From contig NZ_CP092471.1 in assembly GCF_026168555.1 (NCBI RefSeq), forward strand, positions 2,552,501 to 2,616,500: DNA of 64,000 nucleotides, written 5' to 3'. Shown here piece by piece: positions 1 through 8,987 of the stretch (its first letter is position 1; each line of letters opens with the position of its first letter). Below the pieces are notes generated by a model. The model searched no databases and was not told the origin of the DNA. It saw nothing but the letters and a program-made list of their open reading frames with translations. The position numbers were made by a program, and so were the translations under genes. The DNA comes from Qipengyuania spongiae (GTDB lineage: Bacteria; Pseudomonadota; Alphaproteobacteria; Sphingomonadales; Sphingomonadaceae).

Positions 1-2
1 CT

Positions 3-374
3 TTCGGTTCGTCCGAGCAATTGGGGGTAGCCGATCTTCCGCCGTCATTTGTCGGTAACGGCCCGATAGGTCTGCCGCCCATCGGCGGAACCGCGCCGCC
101 AATCGGGGTGCCCGGAAACCCTGGTGGCGAGAACCCCGGTGGCGAGAACCCTGGAGGCGAGAACCCCGGTGGCGAGAACCCCGGTGGAGAAAACCCCGGT
201 GGCGAGAACCCTGGCGATCCTGGCACACCCGTCGATCCGGTCGATCCCCCCGTCCCTGCCGTACCCGAACCGGCAAGTTGGCTGTTGATGATCCTGGGGG
301 TCGGTGTGATCGGCCAGGTCCTGCGACGCCGGGCTGACTCGACGGAGAACATGTCCGGGCTGACACCAGCCTAA
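3..374 (+). CDS. PEPxxWA-CTERM sorting-domain protein with GGENP repeats (5' partial)
   Basis: The reading frame is open from the first bases, so the start lies upstream of the window. The visible part is a low-complexity Pro/Gly-rich stretch with six GGENP pentapeptides, a Pro/Asp/Val linker, and then the C-terminal sorting signal: VPEPASW, a hydrophobic helix (LLMILGVGVIGQVL) and a basic RRR tail. This tripartite end is the recognition signal of exosortase systems. A type-V exosortase is encoded at 3493-4377, so this protein is a likely substrate: exported, processed near PEP and presented at the cell surface or in the EPS matrix. The function of the missing N-terminal part is unknown. Confidence 0.85.
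   Translation, partial: FGSSEQLGVADLPPSFVGNGPIGLPPIGGTAPPIGVPGNPGGENPGGENPGGENPGGENPGGENPGGENPGDPGTPVDPVDPPVPAVPEPASWLLMILGVGVIGQVLRRRADSTENMSGLTPA
123..212 (+). repeat. 15-bp tandem repeat encoding (GGENP)x6
   Basis: Six consecutive 15-bp units of the form GGTGGCGAGAACCCC code for Gly-Gly-Glu-Asn-Pro. Units differ only at synonymous positions, for example GGA for GGT and GAAAAC for GAGAAC. The repeat lies just before the sorting signal and would form an extended acidic Gly/Pro stalk. Its period makes copy-number change by slippage likely. Confidence 0.9.
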
Positions 375-378
375 TCCG

Positions 379-846
379 CTAGATTCGCGGTTTGATCGCG
401 AGTCCGCCCGAGCGGCCGAGAACGTCCATCCCCAACAGTGGCCGCGGAAGATTCTCGACGATCAAGACCCGCATATCCCGCATGGTGATCGTGTCCGCAA
501 CGACCGTCCCGATGCGACCGGTCTGCACTTCGATCTCGCCTCCCACGGTCTGCAACCGAGTCGAGCCGTCGATCACGACACCCAGGGCACGAGCCAGTCG
601 GGGGTCGATGAGTGTATGACTGGCTCCGGTATCCACCAGAAAGCGCACCATCCGGCCGTTCGCCACCACTGGAACATAAAGTCTGCCATCCACGCCGAAC
701 ACCACGGGTATGGTGCGAGAGCCATGGCCAGGACTCGTCTCGGCCCGCATCGCCGCTGGCGACGCGGGCGTGGCATCGGCGAAGAGGAGCGCGGTCCCCC
801 CGGTCAATGCGAGCGTTGCGGTCAGGATGCTACCGAGGTCGGACAC
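379..846 (-). CDS. Retropepsin-like aspartic protease (clan AA), exported
   Basis: A 155-residue protein starting at GTG. It has a hydrophobic N-terminal segment (residues 6-24, signal peptide or anchor) and then a single retropepsin-like domain with the catalytic motif VDTGAS (Asp72-Thr73-Gly74). Bacterial single-lobe clan AA proteases of this size act as homodimers, usually in the periplasm. It lies 31 bp downstream of the membrane-protein gene ending at 878, at the end of the gene run that contains the exosortase. A role in processing sorted or exported proteins is inferred only from context. Confidence 0.8.
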   Translation of the reverse strand: MSDLGSILTATLALTGGTALLFADATPASPAAMRAETSPGHGSRTIPVVFGVDGRLYVPVVANGRMVRFLVDTGASHTLIDPRLARALGVVIDGSTRLQTVGGEIEVQTGRIGTVVADTITMRDMRVLIVENLPRPLLGMDVLGRSGGLAIKPRI

Positions 847-877
847 GATCCCGTGCTATACGGGCAAAGGGTTACCT

Positions 878-1801
878 TCAGGTTGACTGATGTCCACGCG
901 CCTTGCCGGATTTCAGCTTATGCACATGCCACCGCATAGCCAGCCAGCACAAACCAAGAAGGATAGTGAGGATGGCGATATCCGCTGCGGCGCTCAGATA
1001 AGGCCAACGCGCCGAAGCAGCATCCTCGAAGATAACGTAGGTCGGATGCTCGATCCGGTAGCCCGCATTGCGATAGAGGCGTTCGAGCCCCCCCGGCAGC
1101 GCAGCGCGACGAACCACGCCGGTGACCTCGCGCCGTTCGGGGCGGCGCTCCGGCGCTATTCTGTCCTGGTCAATCCATCCTTGCTCGCCGAGCGAAGGCG
1201 GTCGCGGCACTTCGAGGAACACCTGAACGCCCGTGTCGTCAACGTCCGAAGTCAGGGGTACCACATAGAGTTCGCGCCCGGTCACCACAAACCGTTCGAT
1301 GTAGAAACCGACACGGTTTGTGAGGGTCCATGCACGCGCGCGCACGCGGGTTCCGTCGGCTACCGCGACGCCGCTGACTTCCAGCACTCCGCTGGGCCTT
1401 TCGCTGTCACCGGTGCCACCGATCCTGAGGCCTAGAACGGCGAGGACGAGCGAAACGATAGCCGCAAAAATGGTCAGACCCGCAAAAGTCTTGAGCACGA
1501 CGATGTCGCTGATGCGCAAGCTCCTGCGAATCAATGGCTCACCCGCTTTGCGTCTGCGCCACAACCGTACAGCGATCAGAATGATGAAAGGCAGCGACAA
1601 AAGGAAGACCACCAACGCGATCGTCGCGACGGGGAACATGCGGTCGAAGGTGCGGAACTGCCATTCCGCAAGGAGGCTGAACAATCCCGAATAGGCATAA
1701 GCCTGCCATACCAGGATCGCGGTTACGAGAACCGCCCAGGCAATCGCGATCCATGCGATCGCACGAAGTGAAAACTTCCCCCTGTTTCGCGCTTCCGCCA
1801 G
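878..1801 (-). CDS. Unrecognised membrane protein of the exosortase-V locus (probable CTG start)
   Basis: No family recognised. The frame is open up to the stop of the upstream gene (1835). A TTG at 1684 would remove a clear transmembrane helix (AIAWIAIAWAVLVTAILVW) encoded just upstream. The only plausible start keeping it is CTG at 1801-1799, seven bases after an AGGGGGG Shine-Dalgarno match, which gives 307 residues. The protein then has three N-terminal hydrophobic segments, a soluble region of about 130 residues and a C-terminal helix (DIAILTILLGLCWLAM). It sits between the PPIase and aspartic protease genes on the same strand, which suggests an accessory role in sorting. The start needs confirmation. 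Confidence 0.6.
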   Translation of the reverse strand: MAEARNRGKFSLRAIAWIAIAWAVLVTAILVWQAYAYSGLFSLLAEWQFRTFDRMFPVATIALVVFLLSLPFIILIAVRLWRRRKAGEPLIRRSLRISDIVVLKTFAGLTIFAAIVSLVLAVLGLRIGGTGDSERPSGVLEVSGVAVADGTRVRARAWTLTNRVGFYIERFVVTGRELYVVPLTSDVDDTGVQVFLEVPRPPSLGEQGWIDQDRIAPERRPERREVTGVVRRAALPGGLERLYRNAGYRIEHPTYVIFEDAASARWPYLSAAADIAILTILLGLCWLAMRWHVHKLKSGKARGHQST

Positions 1802-1834
1802 TGTATTGCCCCCCTTTTGAAAAAAGGACCGCGA

Positions 1835-2548
1835 TCAATCGGTTGATTGAGCCGAAGCGCCTTTCCCTTCCTGATACTGTACCTGTCCCGATTGTCGATA
1901 CTCATCGATCAACCGTGTCAATTCGGCATCGACCGATCGATCGACCAAAGCCTTGCGGGCACGGTCGATCAAGGCCCTGTCATCGGTGGTAACGGATTGC
2001 GTCGAGATTACGTTCCAGACTCGCCCCTCGATCGTCACATCGTCACCCACCCGTGCCGCGATCAGTGCCTCGCCGGCGCCCGGCGGCGCGTCGGCCGTGT
2101 CGATTTCGACCTCTGCCTTTTCGGCAGCACCTGTCGGCCCGGAGAGCGTCACGAACTCGCGCTGCCTGTAAACCCATGGACGCTCGGTGATTTCGCGAGC
2201 GATGTCCGCTTCGTCAGGACGCGCCGCTTCGTACCGCAGCCGTCTTTGCAAGGCTCGCACGAGCAGTTCGTCGCGTGCCTGACGCAGCGCGAAATGGTAG
2301 TCCCCTTCGCGGTCGAGATCGCGGCTGAGGGCCTCGGATGCCAGGATCTTGCGTTGAACGATGCGTTCCATCGCTGCGCCACGCATGTCGGGTCCCGCAC
2401 TGGCTAGGGCCACTCCGGCCGACCGCAACTCCTGATCGACCTCGCGTTCGGTCACATCCGTCCCGTCGACGCGTGCGATTGTCTGGCCGGTCGGAGGTGA
2501 CGCTTCACAGGCGATCACCAGAGTGGCGAGCATCGCAGCAGCTGCCAC
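1835..2548 (-). CDS. EpsD-like peptidyl-prolyl cis-trans isomerase lipoprotein
   Basis: A protein of about 237 residues. The GTG at 2548 is chosen because it follows a strong GGAGGGGGG motif and produces a lipoprotein signal ending in LVIAC; upstream frame extensions would overlap the divergent gene. After the lipobox, the sequence (ARVDGTDVTEREVDQEL...) resembles the SurA/PpiC N-terminal chaperone region found in EpsD-family PPIases that accompany exosortase and EPS loci. Its role would be folding or holding exported proteins in the periplasm. An ATG at 2533 is an alternative start. Confidence 0.7.
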   Translation of the reverse strand: MAAAAMLATLVIACEASPPTGQTIARVDGTDVTEREVDQELRSAGVALASAGPDMRGAAMERIVQRKILASEALSRDLDREGDYHFALRQARDELLVRALQRRLRYEAARPDEADIAREITERPWVYRQREFVTLSGPTGAAEKAEVEIDTADAPPGAGEALIAARVGDDVTIEGRVWNVISTQSVTTDDRALIDRARKALVDRSVDAELTRLIDEYRQSGQVQYQEGKGASAQSTD

Positions 2549-2584
2549 CTTGCCAATCGCCCCCCTCCGGCGCAGGGTCGCGCG

Positions 2585-2833
2585 GTGAAAACGATTTTCG
2601 ACTGGCTGGCGGTGCTCCTGTTCTGCGCGATCGCCCTCACTTACCTGCACCGCTCGCTCGCTCCTCGAAGCCTCCGATCCGATCACATGCTGGCATATTT
2701 GCCACCAGTGCTCGGTTGTGTAGCTGCCAATTGGCTGGGCAATGACGGGGCCGCGATCGCGGCCTACGCTCTGCTGTTCGCCAGCGCAGCCTATTATGTT
2801 ATGGTTCTCAAGCCGCAGCAAGATTTCACCTGA
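2585..2833 (+). CDS. XrtV sorting system accessory protein
   Basis: An 82-residue membrane protein (GTG start) with hydrophobic segments at about residues 6-21 and 36-75 and a short charged end. Size, composition and position between the epsI and PPIase genes match the small accessory protein that accompanies exosortase type V. It runs opposite to its neighbours: its start is 36 bp from the divergent PPIase start, and its 3' end overlaps the end of epsI by 8 bp. Its biochemical role is not known. Confidence 0.75.
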   Translation: MKTIFDWLAVLLFCAIALTYLHRSLAPRSLRSDHMLAYLPPVLGCVAANWLGNDGAAIAAYALLFASAAYYVMVLKPQQDFT

Positions 2834-3500
2834 GCGGCCCGAAGATCAGGCGCCTGCTCTCCGCCCAAAGTGCAGCGTGAAGCGCGCGTGTGAAAGCGAA
2901 CAAGGGCGCAAAATCGGGGCTCTCGCCGTAATCGGTCACCGACAAACGCACCACTATTCCGTCGAGCGTCCGCCCGGTCAGCAATGCGCCGGCGAGTTGG
3001 CGCCGCTGATCCCATACACTGCCAGGATAATCCTCGGACATGCGGGTCCAGTAGAGCACAGTATCGGTGCGACCGCCTCTCTCGGCGCGCAAGATGCCGA
3101 CCGGCAGGTTTGCCGACCCGATCGGTACTGTCCGCTCGGCCTTCGCGACAATCGCAAAACCGGAAGCGGGATAGCAGACCTCCGGACGGTGGACCTGCCC
3201 TTCCCAGTCCTGTGCCGCACGATAAGCGGCCACCAGCGTAATCGGTGGGCCTTCCGAAAGATAGCGGCGTGCCGTGATCCGGTCGTAGGTCGCCTCGCTG
3301 AGCGCGTCGCGCGGCGGCAGTATCGCCTCGCGTGCTTCGGCTGCACGCCATTGTCCGACTTGGTCCGGAAAAAGAGCGGAGATGTCTCGGTCGGCATTCG
3401 GCGGGGATTTGCTCAGCGGACCCACCGCCAGCGCACTCACGCCACCGGCGGCCAGCATTCCGCCGATCAGTACGTCGCGGCGGTTGAGCCCCTCATCCAT
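2826..3500 (-). CDS. epsI: Exosortase-associated EpsI family protein, V-type
   Basis: A 224-residue protein with a Tat-like N-terminus (NRRDVLIGGMLAAGG) and the EpsI core motif HRPEVCYPASG, containing the invariant His, Glu and Cys. EpsI proteins are periplasmic partners of exosortases, found next to or fused with them. The ATG at 3500 is used because it overlaps the exosortase stop by 8 bp (ATGGATGA), indicating translational coupling; further upstream starts would run deep into the exosortase gene. Confidence 0.9.
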   Translation of the reverse strand: MDEGLNRRDVLIGGMLAAGGVSALAVGPLSKSPPNADRDISALFPDQVGQWRAAEAREAILPPRDALSEATYDRITARRYLSEGPPITLVAAYRAAQDWEGQVHRPEVCYPASGFAIVAKAERTVPIGSANLPVGILRAERGGRTDTVLYWTRMSEDYPGSVWDQRRQLAGALLTGRTLDGIVVRLSVTDYGESPDFAPLFAFTRALHAALWAESRRLIFGPLR

Positions 3501-4377
3501 GGCGCTTTGCCGGGAGGTAATCGACCAGCCACGCCGCCAGCAACAGAAGGCCGAGTGCGAAGCCAAAACTCAGAATGCCCGACAACGGATGAATGGCTGT
3601 CTCGAGCACGCCCACTCCGACCCAGGACGTCAATCCCATCAGGGCGACGACACGGCCGAGATTGGCGAGCAGCGCGATGGGGATGGCGAGCAGCGACAGG
3701 GTAAGAATACGAACCTTCGAGCCAGCTCCGATCCAGTAGGCGAGCAGAATCCCGATCGCGATCAGGCTGAGAGTCGAATTGGCTCCCGCACAGGCGTTCT
3801 CGATCAAAAGCAGATACTGGTTCACGGCAATTGCGCCTTGATCGAGCGCGACGTCGAGTCCGAGCCACCTCCCGCTCGCCACAGCGGCGTGCGATAATCC
3901 GTCACGCAGAATGGCATTCGCGTGCATCGAGAGGACGTAGGGCAGTGGAACCACCATCGCGAGCAGGAGGACGGGCAACGCCGCGGTTCGCAGAACGGCT
4001 CCGCCAAGCGCGGCGTAAAGGGCGGCAACTCCCGCGAGCCAAGCCGAAAGTGCCATCAGCGCCGCGAAACCCAGCGCGCTCCCCGCGATCATTCCCAGGA
4101 TCGCCGCGATCATCACGGGTAGCCAGATCATTGCGCGCCCCGGTCGCCGGAGTTCGGGATGCGACCTTGTGGCATGCCACAGCGTCCATCCAGCGAGCGC
4201 GAGAATGATCGGGGCAAGCGAGCCCGCCTCGCTTTGCCACGCCTGATCCGCCAATACGATGACCGCCGGTATGGTGAAAAGCACGAAGCCGAGCGCGATC
4301 GGCCAGCCAGACACGATGAAGGAGCGTGCTGGCGCAGCGGAAATGCCGATTCCTTCGTCGATCGCCACGTCACTCAT
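3493..4377 (-). CDS. xrtV: Exosortase V (XrtV)
   Basis: A 294-residue polytopic inner-membrane cysteine transpeptidase with about eight hydrophobic segments. The exosortase triad is visible: Cys196 in IENACAGAN, Arg242 in ANLGRVVAL and His263 in AIHPLSG. Family members cleave near the PEP motif of C-terminal sorting signals and pass the protein onward; the 3-374 product is a candidate substrate. It is the first gene of a leftward run followed by epsI. Linkage to EPS genes is characteristic of exosortase systems. Confidence 0.95.
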   Translation of the reverse strand: MSDVAIDEGIGISAAPARSFIVSGWPIALGFVLFTIPAVIVLADQAWQSEAGSLAPIILALAGWTLWHATRSHPELRRPGRAMIWLPVMIAAILGMIAGSALGFAALMALSAWLAGVAALYAALGGAVLRTAALPVLLLAMVVPLPYVLSMHANAILRDGLSHAAVASGRWLGLDVALDQGAIAVNQYLLLIENACAGANSTLSLIAIGILLAYWIGAGSKVRILTLSLLAIPIALLANLGRVVALMGLTSWVGVGVLETAIHPLSGILSFGFALGLLLLAAWLVDYLPAKRHG

Positions 4378-4607
4378 TCGGCACGAGAGGCATCGTACGG
4401 TCGCGCAACCGTAAACCAGAACAGCACTTCAAGCCATTGAACCATCGCCTCTACCCATACCACGAAGGCCGAGCTGTCGATACCGTTACCAGGCTACAGC
4501 GAGTTCGATCGGAAAAAGACAAGCGGCATCACGCGGCTAACGTCAAGCGTCGAGGTGCGGGCCAGACGAACGCTCTCCGGGGGGTGGTTCTTGTCACCAT
4601 CGCAGTC
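4378..4607. other. Intergenic region upstream of the exosortase gene
   Basis: About 230 bp between the exosortase start and the 3' end of the next acyltransferase. It must carry the promoter of the leftward exosortase run. I see no convincing -35/-10 pair or hairpin. Confidence 0.4.
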
Positions 4608-5657
4608 TTACCCGCCGAAGACGGGCGGCGAGCCCGGCCCAGGCAAATCCGGCGCACGGCGAGCGCGCGAATTCAGGATACGCTTTTCCATCTTTCGGAA
4701 GAACGTGATGCTGGGTTCTTCGAAGAAGAGATACACGATGCTCGCGAGCGCGACGCTGGTTCCGACCCCGAGCGGAATCAGAACCATCGGGCTGGATGGG
4801 GCAAACTTCTCCACCAATGGCAACACCAGACCATGCGTCAGGTAGAGCGAGTAGGAGATGTTGCCGAGGAACACCGCCGCCGCAAGCTTCGGCCAACGAC
4901 CGGCTGCCTCGATCGACAGCACGCCAGCCAGAAGAAGCATGCTCGGAAGGCCGGCGACGAGCACACGGCGCAGCCCCTCGCCCGGCGTCACCAGACCGAT
5001 CACCATCGCAGCCAGCCCGACCACGCCTATTGCGGCAAGAGCGAAACCCAACCGTGCAGGGATGGCGCCCGCCCTTCGCGACAGCAACAGTCCGCCAGCG
5101 AATTCGAGGATCAGCGGGCTGGTCGCGATGAGAGCGAAAGGTCGGGTGGGCGTGAGCATCACCCCCAATCCAGTCAGCACCACAAGCGCCGCCATCGTTG
5201 CCCGGCGCGGCCACGGCGTGAACAGTGCCGCCGCGAAGACGAGGTAGAAGAACATCTCGAAATTGAGCGTCCAGCCGGGCACGACGAGTGGGTAGAGTTC
5301 GCCCGCCTCGTTGAAATAGGGAATGAAGAGCAGCGACTTGATTAGCTGCTCGGCCGTGAAGTCGAAATTCCGCATCAGGCCGGGCACGAAGAACATTACG
5401 CACATCGCCAAGGTGACCAGCCAGTAGAGCGGCGCGATGCGGATCACGCGGCGATAGACGAAGCGCGCAGGACGCTCGTTCACGCCGATCGCGCCCATGA
5501 TGAAGCCCGAGATCACGAAGAACAGGTCCACCCCGGTATGGCCGTTGGGAAGAACGCCGAGATGGAACAGCACCACAAGCAGGGCTGCACCCGCCCGTAG
5601 AGCCTGTATCGACTCGTATCGCGGCGGTTTCTGGTTGGGAAGGTGGGGCAGGTTCAA
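4608..5657 (-). CDS. Acyltransferase family 3 (OafA/ExoZ-like)
   Basis: A 349-residue integral membrane protein of the acyltransferase-3 family. The N-terminus has the family signature: IQALRAGAALLVVLFH, TGVDLFFVISGFIM and the RRVIRIAPLYW motif, followed by about ten helices. These enzymes transfer acetyl or succinyl groups to sugars of exported polysaccharides. A homologous gene lies divergently at 5879, so two O-acyl substitutions of the EPS are likely. The acyl donor and target sugar cannot be read from sequence. Confidence 0.9.
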   Translation of the reverse strand: MNLPHLPNQKPPRYESIQALRAGAALLVVLFHLGVLPNGHTGVDLFFVISGFIMGAIGVNERPARFVYRRVIRIAPLYWLVTLAMCVMFFVPGLMRNFDFTAEQLIKSLLFIPYFNEAGELYPLVVPGWTLNFEMFFYLVFAAALFTPWPRRATMAALVVLTGLGVMLTPTRPFALIATSPLILEFAGGLLLSRRAGAIPARLGFALAAIGVVGLAAMVIGLVTPGEGLRRVLVAGLPSMLLLAGVLSIEAAGRWPKLAAAVFLGNISYSLYLTHGLVLPLVEKFAPSSPMVLIPLGVGTSVALASIVYLFFEEPSITFFRKMEKRILNSRARRAPDLPGPGSPPVFGG

Positions 5658-5878
5658 CGCGAACTCGTACGGAGGCCGAAAACCCGCGGCGATTTAAGTG
5701 GAAACCTCTATTACGGCAAGCACGCCGACTTCGCGCCTGCCAGCATGTTCCATATCCGGGCAGTGCAGTAAAATGAGCGACAGGGACCCACCCCTGCGCT
5801 ACGCTCTCAACTGCGTCGAATCGAAGCTTTCGAGCCCGAAGACGCTCGCGACCGATCAGTCCATCGCGGAGCTGCGCC

Positions 5879-6943
5879 TTGATCTACAACTTCCAGGCTA
5901 TGCGTGCGGTGGCGGCTCTGCTCGTCACTTTCGTCCATATCGATATCTTCGTCGCGGCTTCCGGCCTCACCCACCGGCATCTTGCCTTCGGCAATTTCGG
6001 CGTCGACCTGTTCTTCGTGCTGAGCGGCTTCGTGATCGTTCACAGCACTGCGAAGAGCGATCCGACGGCCAGTGGCTTCATGGTCGGCCGTATCGTCCGG
6101 GTGGTGCCGATCTACTGGCTGCTGACCCTCGCGGTTTTCGCGGTGGCGCTTGCCACGCCGCAGCTTCTGGGCGCGACGACCGCCGATCCGCTCGAGCTGG
6201 CCAAGTCGCTGTTCTTCATACCTTACATGAAGGAGAACGGCCTGATCCAGCCGGTCCTTTTCGTCGGCTGGACGCTCAATTACGAGATGTTCTTCTACAC
6301 CAGCTTCGCCCTTTTCCTGCTGCTTGCGAGGCGCAATCTCAATGGGACGGTCATTCTCACCTCGCTGTTCATCGGCGGGTTCGCACTCGCGGTACAGATT
6401 GCGCAACCGGACTCGCTGGTTCTTCGCTTTTTCGGCTACCCCATCGTGCTCGAATTCGTGATGGGCATGTGGATCGCGCTCGCAGCGCGGCGATGGCCGG
6501 AACAGGCGAGCCCGCTGGCCGGGCCGGTCATGGGTCTCGCCGCCTTCTGCCTGCTGCTGCATATCGTGGTGGTCGCCGATGCGCCGCGCTGGCTGGCGGC
6601 GGGCGTGCCGAGTGCGGCGATCCTGTGGGCGGCGCTGATGTTCGAGCGGCGCGGGCGCGTGCTGTCGGGCCGCATCGTGCAATTGCTCGGCGCGGCAAGT
6701 TATTCGCTCTATCTCTCGCACCCCTTCGTATTGCAGGGCCTCGGCAAGCTGATCGAGCCGGTCAACGGCCCGGTCGTCGGAATTTTCGCCGCGCTGATCT
6801 CGATCGCCCTTGCCCATCTGGTCGGCGTCGTGATTCATCTGAAGATCGAGCGGCCGATGGTCGACTGGCTGCGCGGCAAAAACCGCACGAGCCCGTCGAC
6901 CGGAACGGCCAGGACGCTGACCTCGTTGGGGGCTCGCCGATGA
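5879..6943 (+). CDS. Acyltransferase family 3 (ExoZ-like)
   Basis: A 354-residue membrane protein of the same family as the divergent 4608-5657 gene, with MRAVAALLVTFVHIDIF, NFGVDLFFVLSGFVI and GRIVRVVPIYW in the same order. It starts at TTG (5879). It is followed at 14 bp by the GH16 gene and then by galE, forming a small rightward EPS operon. Likely role: O-acetylation or succinylation of EPS sugars. The 221 bp shared with the divergent homologue must contain both promoters, but no strong consensus is evident. Confidence 0.9.
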   Translation: MIYNFQAMRAVAALLVTFVHIDIFVAASGLTHRHLAFGNFGVDLFFVLSGFVIVHSTAKSDPTASGFMVGRIVRVVPIYWLLTLAVFAVALATPQLLGATTADPLELAKSLFFIPYMKENGLIQPVLFVGWTLNYEMFFYTSFALFLLLARRNLNGTVILTSLFIGGFALAVQIAQPDSLVLRFFGYPIVLEFVMGMWIALAARRWPEQASPLAGPVMGLAAFCLLLHIVVVADAPRWLAAGVPSAAILWAALMFERRGRVLSGRIVQLLGAASYSLYLSHPFVLQGLGKLIEPVNGPVVGIFAALISIALAHLVGVVIHLKIERPMVDWLRGKNRTSPSTGTARTLTSLGARR

Positions 6944-6956
6944 AGGAAACGCACTC

Positions 6957-7913
6957 ATGACAAGGCAGAAACTCAAGTCGAGCTGGCGCGGGATCGCCGC
7001 GATCGTCATTGCCGCAGGCATCGTCAGCGCCGCCGTGGCGATGAGCGTGGCGGGTTCCGATCAAGGCACGCAAACCTCAAAGGCGGCCGACAAGCCCGCT
7101 TCCGGTCCGCCCGCCGGCTATGCCGCGAAGCTCACTTTCGACGAGCAATTCGACGGTTCCGAGCTCGATTCCACGCGCTGGCAGACGAGCTTCGCCTCGC
7201 CGGACGATCGCTCTCCCGGCCTCGGCAAGCGAAGTCTGTGGAACAATGGCGAACGGCAGGCCTATTTCGATCCCGCCTATCTCGGGCAGGGTATCGACCC
7301 TTTCCGGATCGCGGACGGCATCCTTACCATCGAGGCCCGCCCCCTGCCCCGCCGGGCGCGCCAGCTGATCGCGGCCGAGCTGCGGAACCTGCCCCGAGAC
7401 CAGCGCGAAAGCGCGCTCGCCAATCTCGCCTACAGTTCGGGCGTAATATCGAGCCGGGGCCGCTTCGCGCAGAAGCTCGGCTATTTCGAAATGCGCGCAC
7501 GCTGGAGCGACGGGAAAGGCCTGTGGCCCGCCTTCTGGCTCCTGCCCGAAGGTGGCGGCTGGCCGCCCGAGATCGACGTTGTGGAAGCGCATGGCGACAA
7601 GCCGAGCAAGACCTTCCACAGCTTGCATCTCAGCGGCAATCGCCACACCACGAAGCCGGCTACTGTGAATACGCGCAAGGGCGGCTTCCATACCTATGGG
7701 GCGCTCTGGTTGCCTGACCGCATCGACTATTACGTCGACGCGGCGAAGGTCGCCACGATTCCGCTACCCGAACCGCTCGAGGAGCCGATGTTCATGCTTG
7801 CCAATCTGGCGGTCGGCGGGGGATGGCCCGGCGATCCGGATGCAAGCACCAAGTTTCCCGCGACGCTCGAGATCGATCACATACGCGCCTGGTCGATCGA
7901 GCCCAAGCGCTGA
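6957..7913 (+). CDS. Glycoside hydrolase family 16 (EPS glycanase)
   Basis: A 318-residue protein with an N-terminal signal or anchor (residues 11-32) and a GH16 jelly-roll domain. The catalytic motif EIDVVE gives nucleophile Glu205, Asp207 and acid/base Glu210. GH16 enzymes cleave beta-glucans or galactans, and members in EPS loci (ExoK/ExsH type) trim the secreted polymer. Position between an acyltransferase and galE supports a role in setting EPS chain length. Substrate is unknown. Confidence 0.92.
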   Translation: MTRQKLKSSWRGIAAIVIAAGIVSAAVAMSVAGSDQGTQTSKAADKPASGPPAGYAAKLTFDEQFDGSELDSTRWQTSFASPDDRSPGLGKRSLWNNGERQAYFDPAYLGQGIDPFRIADGILTIEARPLPRRARQLIAAELRNLPRDQRESALANLAYSSGVISSRGRFAQKLGYFEMRARWSDGKGLWPAFWLLPEGGGWPPEIDVVEAHGDKPSKTFHSLHLSGNRHTTKPATVNTRKGGFHTYGALWLPDRIDYYVDAAKVATIPLPEPLEEPMFMLANLAVGGGWPGDPDASTKFPATLEIDHIRAWSIEPKR

Positions 7914-7952
7914 CACGGACTTTCTCGTACTCTCCTAACATGAGGCAGACCC

Positions 7953-8963
7953 ATGCAATCGGATAAGCGCGTACCCGTCCTGGTGACCGGGGGCGCAGGG
8001 TATATCGGCAGCCATGCCGTGCTCGCGCTACAGGACGCGGGCTGGCCTGTCGCGGTCATCGACAATCTCAGCACCGGCTTCGCCTTCGCGGTGCCCGATG
8101 GCGTTCCGCTGTACGAAGGCGACATTGCCGATGCCGATCTGCTTGCGCGGATCTTCGCGGAATGCGGCACGAAGGCGATCATGCATTTCGCCGGATCGGT
8201 CGTGGTCCCGGAATCGGTCAAGAACCCGCTCAAATATTACGAGAACAACACGGTGAAGAGCCGCGCGCTGATCGATGCGGCAGTGCGGGCGGGCGTTCCG
8301 CACTTTATCTTTTCCAGCACGGCAGCGACCTATGGCATCCCGGAAGAAACTCCGGTCGTCGAGGATGCGCACAAATCACCGATCAACCCGTATGGCTGGT
8401 CGAAGCTGATGACCGAGCAAATGCTGGCCGACACAGCCGCCGCTCACGCGATGAACTACTGCGCCCTGCGGTATTTCAACGTCGCCGGCGCCGATCCGCA
8501 GCAGCGGTCGGGCCAGTCGACCGCTGGGGCGACGCACCTCATCAAGGTCGCGGTCGAGGCGGCAACCGGCAAGCGCGAAAGCGTTTCGGTATACGGGACG
8601 GATTACGAGACGGCGGACGGTACCGGCGTGCGCGACTACATTCACGTGTCGGACCTCGCGAGCGCACATGTCCTGGCGCTCGAACAGCTCCTTGCCGAGC
8701 CCGGACATTCGCTGACGATGAATTGCGGCTACGGCCGCGGCTATTCCGTGCTCGAAGTGCTCGATTCCGTCGACCGGGTTACCAATCGCCCGATCCAGCG
8801 TCGTTTCGAGCCGCGCCGGGCGGGCGATCCGGCAGCGCTGGTTTCCGACCCCTCGCGCATTCGGGGCACCCTGCCATGGGAGCCGCAATATGCCGATCTC
8901 GATCTCATCATCCGCCACGCCATGCAGTGGGAGGATCGGCTGAGCGAAATCAGACAGGGCTGA
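7953..8963 (+). CDS. galE: UDP-glucose 4-epimerase
   Basis: A 336-residue extended SDR enzyme interconverting UDP-glucose and UDP-galactose. It has the NAD-binding GGAGYIGS (13-20), the catalytic Tyr147-x3-Lys151 in NPYGWSK, and the FSSTAATYG segment. Sequence and length match GalE closely. It would supply UDP-galactose to the EPS glycosyltransferases encoded around it, and it ends the rightward acyltransferase-GH16-galE operon. Confidence 0.95.
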   Translation: MQSDKRVPVLVTGGAGYIGSHAVLALQDAGWPVAVIDNLSTGFAFAVPDGVPLYEGDIADADLLARIFAECGTKAIMHFAGSVVVPESVKNPLKYYENNTVKSRALIDAAVRAGVPHFIFSSTAATYGIPEETPVVEDAHKSPINPYGWSKLMTEQMLADTAAAHAMNYCALRYFNVAGADPQQRSGQSTAGATHLIKVAVEAATGKRESVSVYGTDYETADGTGVRDYIHVSDLASAHVLALEQLLAEPGHSLTMNCGYGRGYSVLEVLDSVDRVTNRPIQRRFEPRRAGDPAALVSDPSRIRGTLPWEPQYADLDLIIRHAMQWEDRLSEIRQG

Positions 8964-8987
8964 CGCTCCGGCGCCAGCCCCTCGCCA

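Noticed and set aside
2549..2821. N-terminal extension of the EpsD-like PPIase
   Set aside because: The extended frame lies antisense to the XrtV accessory gene and lacks protein-like features; the lipoprotein signal begins at about 2548.
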